Positions 37,363 to 47,962 of a DNA stretch of 64,000 nucleotides are shown here, one piece after another. The stretch comes from Desmonostoc muscorum LEGE 12446. Its GTDB lineage: Bacteria; Cyanobacteriota; Cyanobacteriia; Cyanobacteriales; Nostocaceae. The position numbers and the translations under genes were made by a program. The DNA lies in assembly GCF_015207005.2 (NCBI RefSeq), contig NZ_JADEXS020000001.1, positions 310,001-374,000 of the forward strand, read 5' to 3'. Each line of letters begins with the position of its first letter. The stretch's first letter is position 1. The notes under the pieces are model-generated. The model was not told the origin of the DNA. It searched no databases and saw nothing but the letters and a program-made list of their open reading frames with translations.

Positions 37363-39468
37363 TTAAGCCAAGCCTACAACTGTAATTAGCATATCTATCA
37401 ATTTAATAGCGATAAACGGCGTAATCACCCCACCTAAGCCATAAATTAAGATGTTACGTTGCAATAGCTGATTAGCTGTTAGCGGTCTAAACTCGACACC
37501 TTTCAATGCCAAAGGAATCAAAGCTGGAATAATCAAAGCATTGTAAATCAGTGCCGATAATACAGCAGAATTAGGACTGGTCAAATTCATAATATTCAAG
37601 CTTTGCAGGTTAGCAGCGACAAAGATCACTGGAATAATCGCAAAGTATTTAGCAATATCATTGGCGATGGAAAATGTCGTCAATGCGCCGCGAGTAATCA
37701 GCAATTGTTTGCCAATGCTTATAATATCGATTAACTTTGTGGGATCGGAGTCCAAATCTACCATGTTGGCGGCTTCTTTGGCGGCTTGGGTTCCTGTATT
37801 CATAGCGACGCCGACGTTAGCTTGGGCTAATGCGGGAGCATCGTTAGTTCCGTCCCCTGTCATGGCAACTAGCTTACCTGCTGCTTGTTCTTTTTGAATG
37901 ACGCTGATTTTGTCTTCTGGTGTGGCTTCGGCGATGAAGTCGTCCACCCCAGCTTCTCTGGCAATGACGGAAGCTGTAATCCGGTTATCGCCAGTTAGCA
38001 TGACGGTACGCACTCCCATGCGTCGTAGTTGCTCAAAGCGATCGCGGATACCAGGTTTCACAATATCTTTAAGATAAATAACTCCGTAGATTTCGTTATC
38101 TAGACTGACTGCTAAAGGTGTACCTCCCAGGTGAGAAACTCTCTCGTAAACTGCATCGAGTTCTGGGATATCCCCTCCGTTGCGGGAACGGACAAATCCT
38201 TTAATGGCTCCCACTGCTCCCTTCCTGGCCTCATGTCCACCAGGTAAGTTCGTACCACTCATGCGTGTTTTGGCAGAAAAATTGACTCCTTCAGCCTGAC
38301 TAGAGTCAAAATCAAATCTTGCGCCTAACTTTTCTGCCAGCCGGACAATGGATTTACCTTCTGGTGTATCGTCAAATACGCTAGCTGCCCAAGCAACACT
38401 GGCAATTTCCGCCATAGTATGACCGTTGATGGGGATAAATTCTTCTGCCAAACGGTTACCAAGGGTAATTGTACCTGTCTTATCGAGAACTAGAGTGTTG
38501 ACATCACCACAAGCTTCTACGGCTCGTCCTGAGGTGGCAATGACGTTAAATTGGGCGACTCGATCCATACCAGCAATGCCGATGGTACTCAGTAAGCCGC
38601 CGATGGTGGTGGGAATCAATGCCACTAATAGGGCAATCAAAACCGGGACGCTAATTGGACTATCGACGTAATAGGCAAGTGCGGGCAAAGTCGCCACAAC
38701 AAGTAAAAATACTAAGCTGAGGACTGCCAACAACACAGTCAAGGCAATTTCGTTTGGTGTTTTGCTACGTTCTGCCCCTTCCACCAAGGCAATCATTCTG
38801 TCAATAAAACCTTTACCTGGGTCAGATGTGATCCTGATAATCAATTCATCTGAGATAATCCGCGTCCCACCAGTGACGGAACTGGCAACATCGGAGCCTG
38901 ATTCTTTTAATACTGGTGCCGATTCCCCAGTAATTGCCGATTCATCCACCGAGGCCACACCCATAATTACTTCACCATCGGCGGGTATAATATCGCCAGC
39001 AACTACGTAGATATTATCGCCTTGTTTGAGGCTGGTGGATGGAACTTCACTAATTGTGCCGTCGGCAGCGAGTTTTTTAGCGATCGTCTCTGATTTTGTA
39101 GAGCGCAAGGCATCGGCTTGAGCTTTTCCCCGCCCTTCAGCTATAGCTTCAGCAAAATTGGCAAACCAAACTGTAAAGAATAAAATCCCTGATAACAAGC
39201 CGTTAAACAGTTGTGGTTTCTTTTGGGTGACTGGGCCAAATAGGTTGGGATCAATGGTTACCAATAGAGTAACGATCGTCCCCACCCAAACCAAAAACAT
39301 CACCGGATTTTTGATTGCATACTTAGGGTTGAGTTTGAGAAAAGCATCTCGAACTGCCCTTAAGTACAGCCATTTAGTATTTACCCTGGCCTTTTTACGT
39401 GCTTGGCGGCGATCGCCAGGACGAGAATTTGGGCGTCTAGCTTTGGAGGTAGGTGCCGCTTTATTCAT
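37363..39468 (-). CDS. kdpB: Potassium-transporting P-type ATPase subunit KdpB
   Basis: The 701-residue P1A-type ATPase has the phosphorylation motif [18 protein letters not shown] in the actuator domain and a hinge motif [20 protein letters not shown] (shown in part). Several membrane helices are visible. The N-terminus has a basic arginine/proline-rich extension of about 30 residues. It hydrolyses ATP to drive potassium through KdpA. The gene follows kdpA across a 190-base gap filled with short tandem repeats. Confidence 0.96.
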   Translation of the reverse strand: MNKAAPTSKARRPNSRPGDRRQARKKARVNTKWLYLRAVRDAFLKLNPKYAIKNPVMFLVWVGTIVTLLVTIDPNLFGPVTQKKPQLFNGLLSGILFFTVWFANFAEAIAEGRGKAQADALRSTKSETIAKKLAADGTISEVPSTSLKQGDNIYVVAGDIIPADGEVIMGVASVDESAITGESAPVLKESGSDVASSVTGGTRIISDELIIRITSDPGKGFIDRMIALVEGAERSKTPNEIALTVLLAVLSLVFLLVVATLPALAYYVDSPISVPVLIALLVALIPTTIGGLLSTIGIAGMDRVAQFNVIATSGRAVEACGDVNTLVLDKTGTITLGNRLAEEFIPINGHTMAEIASVAWAASVFDDTPEGKSIVRLAEKLGARFDFDSSQAEGVNFSAKTRMSGTNLPGGHEARKGAVGAIKGFVRSRNGGDIPELDAVYERVSHLGGTPLAVSLDNEIYGVIYLKDIVKPGIRDRFEQLRRMGVRTVMLTGDNRITASVIAREAGVDDFIAEATPEDKISVIQKEQAAGKLVAMTGDGTNDAPALAQANVGVAMNTGTQAAKEAANMVDLDSDPTKLIDIISIGKQLLITRGALTTFSIANDIAKYFAIIPVIFVAANLQSLNIMNLTSPNSAVLSALIYNALIIPALIPLALKGVEFRPLTANQLLQRNILIYGLGGVITPFIAIKLIDMLITVVGLA

Positions 39469-39478
39469 AAAGAAAATT

Positions 39479-39659
39479 AGGAGTGAGGAGTTAAAAGTGA
39501 GGAGTTAGGAGTTAGGAGTTAAGAGTGAAAAGTTAGGAGTTAGGAATGAAAAGTTAGGAGTTAGGAATGAAAAGTTAGGAGTTAAAACTGAGGAGTTATT
39601 AATTCATAACTCATAACTCATAACTCATAACTCATAACTCATAACTCATAACTCATAAC
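39479..39659. repeat. Two short tandem repeat arrays between kdpA and kdpB
   Basis: 39479-39597 holds degenerate repeats of GAGTTAGGA / AAAGTTAGGAGTTAGGAATG type. 39604-39659 is eight perfect copies of TCATAAC. Both lie inside the operon, so they are transcribed. Confidence 0.85.
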
Positions 39660-39663
39660 TTTT

Positions 39664-41349
39664 CTAGCTGCCAGACGCTAGTTGCAAACCTTCGGCTATG
39701 GGGCCTAAAGCTAGAACGGGAAAGAAAGTCAATACTCCCAAAACCAGGGTGACTCCAGCGGTGATCCCAATAAATACCAAAGAATCAGTTCTCAGGGTGC
39801 CGGGAGTTTCTTCTACTTGTTGTTTGCCAGACATCCCGTCAGCTAACAGTAGGATGGCAAACATCGGAATGTAGCGTCCTACTATCAAACTAACTAAAGT
39901 ACTCAAGTTCCACCAGAGGCTGTTATCTTTCAATCCTTCTAAGCCAGAACCATTATTTGCCCCCGCTGAGACATATTCATAAACTACTTGGGAAATGCCG
40001 TGATAGCCAGGATTGCTAATTCCAGATAGGGAAATTGGATAAGCTAAGGCGATCGCGCTGGGAATTAAAACTACAATTGGGTGAATTAACAACACTACGC
40101 TGGCGAGAACGATTTCCCGTTTTTCAATTTTGCGTCCTAAGAACTCTGGGGTACGTCCCACCATTAACCCAGTGAGAAAAACGGTGAGAATTAAGTAAAT
40201 GAATAAGTAAGCTGTTCCAGTTCCTTGACCGCCCCAGATAATTTGGATAAATAAGTTGAAGAGAGTCGAAAATATTCCCTGTGGCATTAAGGAATCGTGC
40301 ATCCCATTCACAGCACCACACATGGTGGCGGTGGTCATAACTGCCCAAAATGCCGTTTGGGCCCAACCAAATCGGACTTCTTTACCCTCTAAACTCGGCT
40401 GTTCTAATCCGATGGTTCTGTTAATCAGGGGATTACCTTGCAGTTCTCCTACGGCTGTCACTCCAACCAAAACGACAAAAACTACAAACACCATCCAGAA
40501 AAGCAGCCACGCTTGTTTAATGTTGTTGGCAAATACACCATAGGTGTAAATCAAGGCTGCTGGTATGGAAATCATGGCGATCATTTCGATTAAATTAGAA
40601 GCGCCATTGGGATTTTCAAAGGGATGGGCAGAATTAGCGCCAAAAAAGCCGCCGCCATTTTCGCCCAACATTTTGATCGCCTCAAAGGATGCTACGGGGC
40701 CTCTGGCAATATACTGAGTTCCTCCCTCTAAGGTTGTTATATCCATAGTCCCTTTTAATGTTTGCGGTACACCTACTAAAATCAAGGCGATCGCACTAAT
40801 AATTGAAATTGGCAGTAATATTCGCGTGATTGCACGGGTGAGATCGACGTAAAAGTTACCTAGCCGTCTACCCGTCAACCCCCGAATAAAAGCAATTCCC
40901 ACCGCTAAACCGGTGGCTGCGGAGGTGAACATCAAAAAGCCTAAAGCTGCTACCTGGCTAAAATAACTTAAGGTTGTCTCACCAGCATAGTGTTGCTGGT
41001 CGGTGTTGGTTAAAAAGGAAATAGTTGTGTGCAGCAATATATCCCAACTCGGCCTACCTAAGCCGTTAGGATTCCAGGGTAAGAGTCTCTGAAAATATAA
41101 CAGTAAATACACTGAAATACCCATAATCAGATTAGTGCATATTACAGCCCGGATATACTGCCAGCCCGTCATATCATCTTTTCTGCGAACACCCGCTAGT
41201 ACGTACATACTTCGCTCTATCGGGTTCATTAACAAGTCAAGCAGTGTTTTTTCTCCCAAGAAGACACGCGCCATGTATCTTCCAAATACTGGAGTAATTG
41301 CTACAACGATACACAGCGTTAAGCCGATTTGTAAAAAACCTTGTCCCAT
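39664..41349 (-). CDS. kdpA: Potassium-transporting ATPase subunit KdpA
   Basis: The 561-residue polytopic subunit carries the four selectivity-filter-like repeats of the KdpA/Trk/Ktr fold, for example [45 protein letters not shown] and [15 protein letters not shown]. It forms the potassium pathway of the Kdp complex. It is first in the operon, with an 850-base region upstream. Confidence 0.96.
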   Translation of the reverse strand: MGQGFLQIGLTLCIVVAITPVFGRYMARVFLGEKTLLDLLMNPIERSMYVLAGVRRKDDMTGWQYIRAVICTNLIMGISVYLLLYFQRLLPWNPNGLGRPSWDILLHTTISFLTNTDQQHYAGETTLSYFSQVAALGFLMFTSAATGLAVGIAFIRGLTGRRLGNFYVDLTRAITRILLPISIISAIALILVGVPQTLKGTMDITTLEGGTQYIARGPVASFEAIKMLGENGGGFFGANSAHPFENPNGASNLIEMIAMISIPAALIYTYGVFANNIKQAWLLFWMVFVVFVVLVGVTAVGELQGNPLINRTIGLEQPSLEGKEVRFGWAQTAFWAVMTTATMCGAVNGMHDSLMPQGIFSTLFNLFIQIIWGGQGTGTAYLFIYLILTVFLTGLMVGRTPEFLGRKIEKREIVLASVVLLIHPIVVLIPSAIALAYPISLSGISNPGYHGISQVVYEYVSAGANNGSGLEGLKDNSLWWNLSTLVSLIVGRYIPMFAILLLADGMSGKQQVEETPGTLRTDSLVFIGITAGVTLVLGVLTFFPVLALGPIAEGLQLASGS

Positions 41350-42200
41350 GTATTTTCCGCTCTATATAAACTTAAGTGTTAGCAGCTAATTCCTAAAAGT
41401 AACAGATGAACTGTTGGTGTACTTCATTTTGAGTGACTTGGCGATATTTTATAGCAGTCCACTTTGATTTTTGAACTCCTACAGCGTAAGTAGGCAAGAG
41501 GCAAGAAGTTTTTTCAACTTGTACTTAGCTTTGCAAAAATCAAATAGGATTCCCAACATATCAGCGAAATAAATCTCAGTAATGAGTGCTGAGTTAACAT
41601 ATTGCACTGTCTTAACTCATGAAGCAATTACTATTTTCCAGATGTCTGTTAAAGTTTTTGTTAAGAATATTTAAATTTTCCTTTTATTCATCTATCCCAC
41701 TAGTTAGTATGATTAGTTTATACAATAGATTCTCAATATTTGCTACTTTCAAAAATATAAAAGTTTTCTAGAAAATAAATTAACCCATATCAAGAATAAT
41801 AATACTCAAGAGAAAGGAAGCGCCAGGATAAGACCGTGGTTTCTCGCCTTTTTTAGTAATTTCAATCACTATAATTTTGATTTTTACGTATTTGGTATAC
41901 TACACTTCTAGTTGCCAAGGGCAAGGTAATCATTCATAAGTTTTGTTTAAGCATTGCTAGCGATCGCATAAGCATTTGTCCCAATACTGCGATGTTGCTG
42001 ACCACAAGCTACTTATTTGCAAATCCGTAAGCGTAGCCCATCGAACGCGAGTGCGTCTCGTAGAGAAGATATCGCCTCAGATATTGCACCTATTCTCTAT
42101 TCCTCAGTGCCTGCTGCCGCCAAGTCATTTCTGCAAATCAAATTGCTATAAGTCATTGTTATATTGAAATTACCATGATGAATTTTTGACGTGAATAAAA
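41350..42200. other. 850-base region upstream of kdpA and the DUF29 cluster
   Basis: No convincing gene. It should hold the kdp promoter (minus strand) and the DUF29 promoter (plus strand). A hairpin followed by a T-run lies near 41810-41853. A GC-rich interspersed repeat (GCGTAGCCCATCGAACGCGA) lies near 42029. Confidence 0.5.
41810..41853 (+). terminator. Hairpin with T-run, possible terminator of a small RNA
   Basis: GAGAAA pairs with TTTCTC, with an inner CCA/TGG pair and a bulge, followed by GCCTTTTTT. No annotated plus-strand gene lies upstream, so it would end an unannotated transcript or be coincidental. The structure is weak. Confidence 0.3.
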
Positions 42201-42713
42201 ATGACACAAGAATTAATAGACCTCAGAACTTGTATTTTAGAAGGACGTTATGCAGATGCCTTAGCAATTGTAGATGAATTAGAGGGAATGAGTAAACAAG
42301 CTATTCTGCGTAATATCCAAGCTTATTTAAGAATTCTGCTGATTCATTTAATTAAAAACCAAGTAGAGCAGAGATTAACAAATTCTTGGGTAGCTTCTAT
42401 CCGGAATTCGCTTTTAGAAATTAAAAAACTTAATCTCAAAGACAATAAAAAATCTTATTATATCAATTTAGAAGAATGGGATACTCATCTGGAAGATGAA
42501 ATAGAAGTAGCTGTGCGTGATGCGAGTGTGGAAGTGATGAATGGAATATATAATGAATTTCAACTAGCTGAAATAGTCGATAAAAACCAGATAATTCAGG
42601 GTGTTTTGAAATTTTTGATGCTAACTTATTCTTATTCAGCTAAAGAATTACCGGCAGTTATAGCTGAAAATTTAACTGAGTTACCCGGTGGAGAAGATTG
42701 GAAAAACAGATAG
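42201..42713 (+). CDS. DUF29 family protein, copy 1
   Basis: The 170-residue helical protein matches the DUF29 pattern: YADALAIVDELEGMSK, then a long helix with LRILLIHLIKNQVEQR, SWVASIRNSLLEIKKLNL, and a C-terminal SYSAKELPAVIAENL. DUF29 is widespread in cyanobacteria and has no established function. It is the first of three tandem paralogues, 10 bases before the second. Confidence 0.85.
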   Translation: MTQELIDLRTCILEGRYADALAIVDELEGMSKQAILRNIQAYLRILLIHLIKNQVEQRLTNSWVASIRNSLLEIKKLNLKDNKKSYYINLEEWDTHLEDEIEVAVRDASVEVMNGIYNEFQLAEIVDKNQIIQGVLKFLMLTYSYSAKELPAVIAENLTELPGGEDWKNR

Positions 42714-42723
42714 GCGGTGAAAA

Positions 42724-43245
42724 ATGACACAGGAATTAATAGACCTGAGAAAGAGCATTTTAGAAGGACGTTATGCAGATGCCTTAGCAATTGTTGATGA
42801 ATTAGAGGGAATGAGCAAACAAGCTATTCTGCGTAGTATCCAAGCTTATTTAAATATTCTGTTGATTCATTTGATTAAAAACCAAGTAGAACAACGATTA
42901 ACTAGTTCCTGGGCAAATTTTATTCGGAATTCTATTCGGCAAATTAAAAAACTGAATATAAAAGATAATAAAACATCTTATTATATCAATTTAGATGAAT
43001 GGGAGAATTTAATAGAAGAGGAAGTGATGGAAGATGCGATCGCAGATGCGAGTGAGGAAGTTATGAATGGAGCATATACTCAATTTCAACTAGCACAAAT
43101 GGTAGACAGAAACCAGATAATTCAGACTGCTTTGAAATTTTTGCTACTAACTTATTCTTATTCAGCTAAAGAGTTACCGACAGTTGTGGCTGAAAATTTA
43201 ACTGGGTTAGTCGGTGGAGAAGATTGGAAAACAGGTGGGCGGTGA
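42724..43245 (+). CDS. DUF29 family protein, copy 2
   Basis: The 173-residue paralogue of the preceding gene has near-identical N-terminal residues (TQELIDLRKSILEGRYADAL) and the same domain layout. An acidic insertion, LIEEEVMEDAIADASEE, is shared with copy 3. The GGCGGTGAAAA preceding its ATG matches the sequence before copy 3, showing duplication of the whole unit. Confidence 0.85.
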   Translation: MTQELIDLRKSILEGRYADALAIVDELEGMSKQAILRSIQAYLNILLIHLIKNQVEQRLTSSWANFIRNSIRQIKKLNIKDNKTSYYINLDEWENLIEEEVMEDAIADASEEVMNGAYTQFQLAQMVDRNQIIQTALKFLLLTYSYSAKELPTVVAENLTGLVGGEDWKTGGR

Positions 43246-43248
43246 AAA

Positions 43249-43815
43249 ATGACATAGGAACTAATAGATTTAAAAAAGAGCATTTTGGAAGGGCGTTATG
43301 CAGATGCCTTAGCAATTGTTGATGAATTAGAGGGAATGAGTAAAAAGGCAGTTCTACGGCAAATAAAATCCTTTGTCAGAATTCTACTAATTCATCTAAT
43401 TAAGAATCAACTAGAGGAGAGATTAACAAATTTTTGGGCAGCTTCTATTCGGAATGCAATCCGCGAAATTAAAGAAGTAAATGTCAAAGAAAATAAAACA
43501 TCTTACTATATCAGTTTAGATGAATGGGAAAATTTGATAGAAGAGGAAGTCGTGGAAGATGCGATCGCAGATGCCAGCGAGGAAGTTATGAATGGTAAAT
43601 TCACTCGCTCTCAATTGTCAGCGATGCTAAATAAAAACCAGATTATAACCACAGCAACAAGTTTCCTGGCTTTAACATATACTTATTCGCCAAAGGAATT
43701 ACCAGCAATTATGGATGATTATCTCAGTAGGTTAGCTGGGGGAGAAAATTGGATAAATCGGGATAAGGCGATCGCGATTCATTTGCAGAATGCAGGGAAT
43801 ATTCCAGTATGCTGA
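43249..43815 (+). pseudogene. DUF29 family protein, copy 3, with nonsense codon 3
   Basis: The start region reads ATG ACA TAG where copies 1 and 2 read ATG ACA CAA/CAG, so codon 3 is a stop. The remainder is a fully open, well conserved DUF29 frame, and its C-terminus runs on about 20 residues past the end of the others. Translation could restart at TTG 43285 (EGRYADALAIVDE), giving 176 residues that lack only the first dozen. It is a recent nonsense mutation, a weakly re-initiated gene, or a sequence error. Confidence 0.65.
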
Positions 43816-43891
43816 TTGCGAAAGCGTAGTAATTATTTTATAGTACTGTACGGATAACAAACCACAAAGTTTTCGCCAATTCAAGGTAGAG

Positions 43892-44725
43892 ATGATGAAA
43901 GAAATAACTCGCCGCAAATTTATCGCCACAGCCACCTTGGCGACGGGTTTTGCTTTGGCAGTGCAGCCGATTTCTGCCGGAGTCATCACCACTGATACCA
44001 AGGAGTTGGTAGCTGGTGCAGTGAAAATTCCCGTTAAAGATGGCGAAATTCCTGCCTACAGAGCAGTACCCGCCACTGGTGAAAATTTCCCAATTGTTTT
44101 AGTAATTCAAGAAATCTTTGGCGTACACGAGCATATTCAGGATATCACTCGCCGCTTTGCCAAGTTGGGGTATTTGGCGATCGCTCCGGAAATGTTTGTC
44201 CGTCAAGGTGATGTCTCAAAATTAAGCAGTATCAACGAAATTCGCCCAATTGTCGCCAAAGTACCAGATGCCCAAGTGCTATCCGACCTTGACGCCACCG
44301 TAAACTGGGCTGTGAAATCAGCCAAGGGTAATGCCAATAAATTGGCGATTACAGGCTTTTGTTGGGGCGGCCGCATCACCTGGCTATACGCAGCACACAA
44401 TCCCCAAGTAAAGGCGGGGGGAGCGTGGTACGGGCGACTCGTAGGTGATGCTACTGAACTTCAACCAAAGTATCCCGTTGATATTGCATCAAAACTGACA
44501 GTGCCAGTTCTCGGACTCTATGGTGGTCAGGATACGGGTATTCCCCTAGATACAGTAGAGAAAATGCGCGATCGCCTCAAGGAAAGCAGCAGCAAATCAG
44601 AAATCATCGTCTACCCCGATGCACCCCACGCATTTTTTGCCGATTATCGTCCCTCCTACCGCCAGAAAGATGCTCAGGACGGTTGGAAACGCCTTTTGGC
44701 GTGGTTTAAGGAAAATGGCGTGTAA
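43892..44725 (+). CDS. Dienelactone hydrolase family protein with Tat-type signal
   Basis: The 277-residue protein has an N-terminal twin-arginine-like leader ([19 protein letters not shown]) and an alpha/beta-hydrolase core. The nucleophile elbow GFCWGGR has the cysteine typical of dienelactone hydrolases, the acid is in YGGQDTGIP and the histidine in [12 protein letters not shown]. It is probably exported and acts on a lactone or ester; the substrate is unknown. ATG 43895 is an equivalent start one codon later. Confidence 0.9.
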   Translation: MMKEITRRKFIATATLATGFALAVQPISAGVITTDTKELVAGAVKIPVKDGEIPAYRAVPATGENFPIVLVIQEIFGVHEHIQDITRRFAKLGYLAIAPEMFVRQGDVSKLSSINEIRPIVAKVPDAQVLSDLDATVNWAVKSAKGNANKLAITGFCWGGRITWLYAAHNPQVKAGGAWYGRLVGDATELQPKYPVDIASKLTVPVLGLYGGQDTGIPLDTVEKMRDRLKESSSKSEIIVYPDAPHAFFADYRPSYRQKDAQDGWKRLLAWFKENGV

Positions 44726-44886
44726 CAGCAGTCAGATAGCCAATTGATGGCGATCGCCTTTAATGTCTGCAATCAAACAGGCGATCGCTCGCGTACTAGG
44801 TAGAGACGATTTGATGGTAGATAGACCCGCGCTGTAGTGGCATTGGTGTCAACTTCAGCTCAAACCTCTGTTCCACAATCGTTTTA

Positions 44887-44957
44887 CCCCACCCCTCAAT
44901 CCCCTCCCCGAAGATCGGGGAGGGGAGGTTTTGCGTCAGCAAAGCCGGGGTGGGGTG
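44887..44957. repeat. GC-rich palindromic repeat, family member 2
   Basis: CCCCACCCC ... CCCCTCCCC ... GGGGAGGGG ... GGGGTGGGG, closely related to copies at 9889-9964 and 62933-63003. It is a dispersed hairpin-forming repeat. Confidence 0.7.
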
Positions 44958-45115
44958 ACTCCGGATTGATTGGTAATTGAGTAAGTTTGCTCTAACGTCA
45001 TTACAAGGTTTTTACGTTAAGTTGACACTAATGAGCAATGCTGTGCCACTACAACAGGTGTGGTTTTTAAAATCATCCATATTTGGTCTTTCCTGTCAAT
45101 GCATAAGTCCTAACT

Positions 45116-45149
45116 ACTAGCCCTTTCAAGGTGACTTGAAAGGGCTAGT
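45116..45149. terminator. Perfect 15-bp-stem hairpin between convergent genes
   Basis: ACTAGCCCTTTCAAG at 45116-45130 pairs perfectly with 45135-45149 around loop GTGA. It lies between convergent transcription units and could end both transcripts, though no strong T-run follows. Flanking TCCTAACTAC copies suggest it may also be a small insertion. Confidence 0.5.
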
Positions 45150-45198
45150 CCTAACTACATTGAATTTTTATCGCCGATTTACTTATCATTATTCGTAA

Positions 45199-47082
45199 TC
45201 ATTTATTACTAAACCAAAATTTAGTTACAGGCCAAGACAACTCACAAATTGTTCCTTTAGAAGAAAGAGGAACTCGTTGAAATTTACCTTTGAGTTGCTT
45301 TGCTAAATTTCTAAACTGTTGGGTGCCGCGACCTTCTCGAGATGAATTGACACCCAACCCATCATCTATAATGCTCAAAGTGTACCAGCCTTCAGATGAA
45401 AAGCAAGTAACTTCGAGGCGAGTTACTCCTATGGCATGTTTGCCGACATTGCATAAAGCTTCTTCAAGAAATCGGCAGAGTCCTTGCTTTTGTTCTATGC
45501 TTAAATATCGTTCATCTATAGGTTCAAAAGTACGAATTTTAACTTTAATAGTTCTAAAGCAAGGAAAGTCTCGCGCTAAAGTATGGCTGTAAACTTGATA
45601 GAGAATTTCATGCAGAGGATCTTGCAAATTTAATACTAAAGTATTTCCTAAGTAAAGACTACTGTCTTGATTTGGAGGTTCTCGTTGTAAAAAATCATAA
45701 ATTCCTCGGAGTTCGTGGTTTAGTTTCTCAAGTTCTTTTTCCAGTTCTGGAAGTAATTCTTTGATTGGTAAATCTTGACATCTAACCATTTTTAAAACTT
45801 TAGCTAGACTTTGCAAGGGTCCGTTGTGAATTGTTTCAAATGTGCGTTCAATAACATCCTGTCTAGTTTTAATTCCCAATCGCAGAGCTTGATCGCATTG
45901 ATATAAAGCAGTGAGTTCTATACCATTGAGAGTTAAAACGATAATTGTAGGAATTACTGGAACCCACCAGCCCCAAGTTAAGAGAAAATAACTAGCGACT
46001 ATTAAGCTAGAAGTTGTAGTAATCACAATGATGATATTTGCTAAAAGAGATTTACTCAATCGAGCGATCGCAATTCCTAAAAACCCCCAGGCAAAGATCC
46101 ACAAATATTCCCATTCATCTGACCAAGTATTTAAAAGTGGTCTGTCATCAAGCACCGCGCTGACAATTTGGCTCACAGCATGTGCTTGGATTTCTACTCC
46201 ATAAACTTGTTTTTTTGTAGGCTGATTAGATGTAATTCTCGAAGTAGTTATCAAGTCTTTACGACTAGGGGAAGTTATGCCGACAATTACAATGCGATCG
46301 CGTAACCATTCAGAATTAAATTTGTTGCTTTTAATATCATTTAAAGATATAGTTTTAAATCTTTTTCGACCACTACGGAAATTGAGCAGTACTTGAACTC
46401 CGGTTACATCAGTTCGGACATAGCCTCCAGAGTTAGGAAAAAGTTTTGGTAGTGGAGTATTACCAAACTGAATTCCAGTGCGATCGCTAATACTATTTTT
46501 GAGGCTAATATTTTTCTGAGCTAAATAAATTTCTGCTAAACGTAGAGATAAAGATAATTTTTCTCCTTGAAATGTTGGTGTTATTAATAGGCTTCGTCTT
46601 AATTTGCCGTCAGCATCCGTAATTTGATCGGCAAAACCAATTTGTTCAAAAGAAAAATTCGGTGGCGGAGCAATTTGCTTGGGGAATACTTTTTCAATGA
46701 CAATTAAATTTTTGATATTTTTAAAAGCTGCCAACAGTTCTGTATGACCAGGGTTAACTGGAAAATCTCTATAAATATCAAGACCGATAACTCTAGGTTG
46801 ACACCTGTGCAATTTCCACAATAGTGCTGCTAAATCTCTATCTGATACTGAAGAATCTATGAGGCGATCGTCTTGATTAATGCCCACAATTATAATTCGT
46901 TCATCTATAGGTTCCTCAGGACGCAGACGCAGGAAACTATCAAAAGCTAGCCACTCTAAAGATTGCATTGAACCACTCAGACGAGCAACTATCACCAGTG
47001 CAATGACTACAATTCCTGGAAATGCACCTACACGCCAAATCCGAATTTCTTCTTTGATTATTTTCCAAAGCCGAGGCTGCAT
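45199..47082 (-). CDS. CHASE2-domain sensor histidine kinase
   Basis: The 627-residue protein has an N-terminal membrane helix (about residues 17-35) and a CHASE2 sensory domain (about 38-290, with IDERIIIVGINQDD and VIGLDIYRDFPV). Three membrane helices follow (about 305-385), then a NarL-type dimerisation helix with phospho-acceptor His419 in ETIHNGPLQSLA, and an ATPase domain with N-box EALCNVGKHA and G-box IIDDGLGV. It is 89 bases downstream of the response-regulator gene on the same strand, so it is the likely partner kinase. The signal sensed is unknown. Confidence 0.9.
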   Translation of the reverse strand: MQPRLWKIIKEEIRIWRVGAFPGIVVIALVIVARLSGSMQSLEWLAFDSFLRLRPEEPIDERIIIVGINQDDRLIDSSVSDRDLAALLWKLHRCQPRVIGLDIYRDFPVNPGHTELLAAFKNIKNLIVIEKVFPKQIAPPPNFSFEQIGFADQITDADGKLRRSLLITPTFQGEKLSLSLRLAEIYLAQKNISLKNSISDRTGIQFGNTPLPKLFPNSGGYVRTDVTGVQVLLNFRSGRKRFKTISLNDIKSNKFNSEWLRDRIVIVGITSPSRKDLITTSRITSNQPTKKQVYGVEIQAHAVSQIVSAVLDDRPLLNTWSDEWEYLWIFAWGFLGIAIARLSKSLLANIIIVITTTSSLIVASYFLLTWGWWVPVIPTIIVLTLNGIELTALYQCDQALRLGIKTRQDVIERTFETIHNGPLQSLAKVLKMVRCQDLPIKELLPELEKELEKLNHELRGIYDFLQREPPNQDSSLYLGNTLVLNLQDPLHEILYQVYSHTLARDFPCFRTIKVKIRTFEPIDERYLSIEQKQGLCRFLEEALCNVGKHAIGVTRLEVTCFSSEGWYTLSIIDDGLGVNSSREGRGTQQFRNLAKQLKGKFQRVPLSSKGTICELSWPVTKFWFSNK

Positions 47083-47171
47083 AAGCTTTCCTCCTAGCCT
47101 TTAGCTATAAGCTTTATGGGTAAAGTATTCTGAATTCTGAGTTCTGAATTCTGACTCCTCTTTATTAGCAA

Positions 47172-47849
47172 CTAATCAATTAAACCTTCTTCTCTAGCTC
47201 TGATTTCAGTTTGAATCCGAATATTTTTTCCTTCATCAGGATAAACATTTAAAGCGTCTTGTAGCTTACTCCAGTAATGACGTACCATACGTTCAGATAT
47301 ACACATTCGTTCAGCAATAGTTTTGTCTTGTAATCCTTCTTCAAACGCTAAAGTCAGCACCCTAAGCCACTCTGGTTTAAACTCTAATCCCGAATAAATT
47401 CCTTTAATATCTTTTGTATGAGTTAATCCTTGTAACGCCCAATCAACTCTAGTCAACATTTCTTGGGTGGAAAGACTTTTATCGGCGACTGTAAAACCTC
47501 CTTTATGACTATCAATATCAGGTCTAATTCTCACTAATGTTCTCACATGAGCAGTTTGGACAATAATATTCAAGTTGGGATAGTGTTTCATCAAAATTCT
47601 GAGTAGTTGAATACCTGTGTCCGGTCGGGCTGTATTGCCATAATTTTCTGGTATGGAAAGATCCATAACTATAAGATCTAGCTGTAAACTACTAACTTGA
47701 TTGAGAGCATTATTAGCATTTATAGCAGTGACAATTTCAGCACCAGGGTAATGTTTTTGTAAGATGTCTACTGTTCCACTTAAAACTGACTCATGGTCAT
47801 CAATTACCAAAATTTTCAGCAATGCCTTCTCTGATATTTCTTGTTTCAT
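47172..47849 (-). CDS. NarL/LuxR-type response regulator
   Basis: The 225-residue regulator has a receiver domain (about residues 11-140) with acidic D17-D18 and phospho-acceptor Asp63 in IVMDLSIPE, and a C-terminal helix-turn-helix (about 163-215, LQDKTIAERMCISERMVRHY). The recognition helix is less typical than in classic LuxR proteins. It sits between the kinase-like gene upstream and the CHASE2 kinase gene downstream, all on the minus strand below the peptide exporter. It probably controls the precursor and exporter promoters. Confidence 0.9.
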   Translation of the reverse strand: MKQEISEKALLKILVIDDHESVLSGTVDILQKHYPGAEIVTAINANNALNQVSSLQLDLIVMDLSIPENYGNTARPDTGIQLLRILMKHYPNLNIIVQTAHVRTLVRIRPDIDSHKGGFTVADKSLSTQEMLTRVDWALQGLTHTKDIKGIYSGLEFKPEWLRVLTLAFEEGLQDKTIAERMCISERMVRHYWSKLQDALNVYPDEGKNIRIQTEIRAREEGLID

Positions 47850-47962
47850 AACTCACAGCCTGCTGATTAAGTAGAGAATTAAAAATTCTTGATTATCATC
47901 CACATTAGCCAATTATTTTTCTGGAAATATAAAGAAATATATTAAATTAAAAAATATAATAA

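Larger units (their letters stand above)
44726..45198. other. Intergenic region with two palindromic repeats
   Basis: About 470 bases, no gene. It contains the GC-rich palindrome at 44887-44957 and a perfect hairpin at 45116-45149, both listed separately. It separates convergent transcription of the hydrolase and the sensor kinase. Confidence 0.5.

Noticed and set aside
39604..39659. Tandem repeat considered as a CRISPR array
   Set aside because: 7-bp units are contiguous with no spacers; no cas gene is in the window.
41350..42200. Possible c-di-AMP or potassium-responsive riboswitch upstream of kdpA
   Set aside because: I could not match the conserved core of a ydaO-type riboswitch by eye on the minus strand.
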